Source of the DNA: CAZEAN01 sp964510225 | GTDB taxonomy: Bacteria > Planctomycetota > Planctomycetia > Isosphaerales > Isosphaeraceae | Reading direction: 5' to 3' | Assembly (NCBI GenBank): GCA_964510225.1 | Contig: CAZEAN010000080.1 | Span: 1 to 25,628 of the forward strand | Length of the DNA: 25,628 nt | Shown: piece after piece, positions 24,260 through 25,628 of the stretch | How the letters are laid out: each line of letters starts with the position of its first letter | Numbering within the stretch: the first letter of the stretch is position 1 | The notes under the pieces: generated by a model | Database searches by the model: none | Seen by the model: only the letters and a program-made list of their open reading frames with translations | What the model was told of the DNA's origin: nothing | Translations under genes and position numbers: made by a program

Positions 24260-25628
24260 TCAGTCACCAATTGCTGATGATTCCGGGCCGAGATCTTGGT
24301 CGACCTCTGGAGAACTGGAGTCGTCGAGGTTGTTGTGTCGGACCTCAGGCCAACGCCGCCGAAAATCCCAATGCGGGTCATTTTCGCTGTCGTGGCATTT
24401 AATGCAGACTTCGTTTTCGACCTCATTGGCTCCAATGGTGACCATCTCACGGTAGTCGAGGTTAGTCGGTGCACTCACATGGAGCGAGGCAGGCCCGTGA
24501 CAATTCTCGCACTGTTGGGCCTTTAAGTGGGGAGTCAGCTCTGCAGTGATAAACCCGGAACTATATTGGAATCCGGTTGAGTGGCAACTAACACAGGCAG
24601 AGTCCATGGTCCGAACCCCTCGAGGTCCCGTACCGTCCGCAATTGCATCCCAGGCTCGCGCGTGCTTGGTCGACTCCCAGAATTCGACCGTCTTCGGATG
24701 ACACGTTCGACAGGTCTCAACTCCGACAAAGCGTGCTCCGCTCGGATGATCAAAACGGGGATACTTCTCGAGAACCTGAGCCTGTGACTGTCGGGCTGGA
24801 TAATCGACTTCAAGGAGCGAGCGGATTGGTTCAACGAATTCGTATCGCGTGTTAAGGCTGACGCGGCGATAGTCGGGCTTCGGCCCCTCTGGCCCGTAAA
24901 GATCCACCAGTCCGACATATTGTCCCTTCTTGCCGACCATAACAAGGAGGGTCTCACCATCGTTCAAGGGTTTGGAACGAGGTCTCGGATCATCGACCTC
25001 ACCAGCAGCGATCACAAGATCAAGCTCGGGGTGTTCTGCGGCAATCTTCTCGGCGAGTGACCTCGGGCCTTGAACCATGAGGACCTGCAGCGTCGTTTCC
25101 TCGGCGAGTTCAGGGAGTACCGACGCGATCGACGCTCCCGGATCCAGGACCTCAGTCACAAAGTCGCCGAAGTATGGATCATTTAAGGCTGAAACCGACT
25201 CGGGATCAACAACGGCGAGTAATCCAATGGACGAAGCGCCGGCATCGATTTGAACAGAGCGCTGGAACAAAGTTTCGAGATCTTCCGCCGCAACCAGATT
25301 GGTCGCAACCAAGCGTGGAGCTTCGGCAAGGTTGAGGTACTGAAAGACAAATTCATCTGCGCCGATCTTGAGATCGGCAGCGGCGAATGCCATTGCTTCG
25401 TAGCCGAGTGTCGTGAGTGCTTCCAGCGAAATCCCGAGTTTTATCTTTACCTGTTCGGGACCGCCCTGCGAAAAGGTCGGGGGTTCGATCAAACCGCCGA
25501 GGTCAATCGGAAGAATCGGACGCCCCTCTTCGCGTAGTTGCGCTAAGAGATCGGCACGACGCGCAAGACCCCCGGTCTGCCCCTCTGTACGGCCACACGG
25601 TTCGAGGTAGCAAAGCTGTTGACGTGTT
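24260..25628 (-). CDS. Tetrahaem cytochrome c554-like protein with a 5'-nucleotidase/metallophosphatase-like N-terminal part (5' end outside window)
   Basis: The frame is open to the window edge, so at least 456 residues are encoded and the true start is missing; any shorter start (for example the TTG at 25492) would cut a conserved region. The N-terminal part reads QQLCYLEPCGRTEGQTGGLA and then ARRADLLAQLREEGRPILPIDLGG, followed by alternating strand and helix segments with VLMVQGPRSLAEKIAAEHPELDLVIAAGEVDDPRP, which resembles the UshA-like metallophosphatase fold found in front of cytochrome c554 domains. Four haem sites follow: CRTCH (24698-24712), CVSCH (24581-24595), CENCH (24497-24511) and CIKCH (24392-24406). 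It is presumably exported, because c-type haem is attached outside the cytoplasm, and would act in electron transfer. The function in planctomycetes is unknown. It is the most upstream visible gene of the minus-strand run. Confidence 0.8.
   Translation of the reverse strand, partial: TRQQLCYLEPCGRTEGQTGGLARRADLLAQLREEGRPILPIDLGGLIEPPTFSQGGPEQVKIKLGISLEALTTLGYEAMAFAAADLKIGADEFVFQYLNLAEAPRLVATNLVAAEDLETLFQRSVQIDAGASSIGLLAVVDPESVSALNDPYFGDFVTEVLDPGASIASVLPELAEETTLQVLMVQGPRSLAEKIAAEHPELDLVIAAGEVDDPRPRSKPLNDGETLLVMVGKKGQYVGLVDLYGPEGPKPDYRRVSLNTRYEFVEPIRSLLEVDYPARQSQAQVLEKYPRFDHPSGARFVGVETCRTCHPKTVEFWESTKHARAWDAIADGTGPRGVRTMDSACVSCHSTGFQYSSGFITAELTPHLKAQQCENCHGPASLHVSAPTNLDYREMVTIGANEVENEVCIKCHDSENDPHWDFRRRWPEVRHNNLDDSSSPEVDQDLGPESSAIGD

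Noticed and set aside
1..25628. CRISPR array, prophage, toxin-antitoxin pair or defence island
   Set aside because: No regularly spaced repeats, phage structural genes or recognised paired toxin-antitoxin genes were seen; apart from the IS end and the dead Uma2 gene, the content is housekeeping.

Overview
The window looks like a chromosomal segment of a planctomycete (Planctomycetota, perhaps Isosphaerales/Gemmatales). This is an inference from gene content: a RimO with a long basic C-terminal tail, PgsA and UppP directly linked to an AddB/AddA pair, a Uma2-family remnant, a secreted TPR-metallopeptidase and a tetrahaem protein with an 'LEPCG' N-terminal region. GC content is moderately high by eye. 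Both strands are used, and most of the genes are housekeeping genes.

Layout. 1-138: the 3' tail of an IS5-type transposase and a candidate right IS end. 158-712: a small membrane-anchored protein of unknown function whose frame stays open for 46 codons past its stop. 713-1426: about 0.7 kb without a recognisable gene. 1427-1500: tRNA-Val(UAC) on the minus strand. 1827-2528: a PHP-domain phosphoesterase. 2813-3031: infA with a GTG start. 3032-3617: a non-coding stretch with several inverted repeats and a TATAAT box. 3618-14468: a tight plus-strand cluster rimO - pgsA - uppP - addB - addA - inositol-monophosphatase-family phosphatase (probably hisN), with overlapping or nearly overlapping genes. 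14491-16176: a secreted metallopeptidase on the minus strand, convergent with hisN. 16353-19371: rsmD - cca - leuB on the plus strand. 19395-25628: a minus-strand run, in transcription order tetrahaem cytochrome (cut by the window edge), Mpo1/DUF962 membrane protein, broken Uma2 gene, stand-alone MetG-C/EMAPII-type tRNA-binding protein, recN and homoserine dehydrogenase.

How the genes work together. PgsA (phosphatidylglycerophosphate synthesis) and UppP (undecaprenyl carrier recycling) serve the envelope. AddA/AddB form a double-strand-break resection machine, and RecN also acts in break repair. RsmD, RimO, IF-1, the CCA enzyme, tRNA-Val and the tRNA-binding domain belong to translation; the tRNA-Val gene does not encode its CCA end, so it needs the cca product. 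LeuB, homoserine dehydrogenase and the putative HisN are amino-acid biosynthesis enzymes.

Most notable points. AddA keeps all the helicase motifs I could look for, but its C-terminal nuclease domain has lost the catalytic D/E-x-K signature, while AddB keeps an intact nuclease with Fe-S cysteines and lacks a P-loop lysine. The pair therefore reads as one motor plus one nuclease. The Uma2 gene carries one in-frame stop and two frameshifts. The left end records an IS insertion directly upstream of a gene. I see no CRISPR array, phage module, rRNA or obvious defence island, and no clear new multi-gene system.
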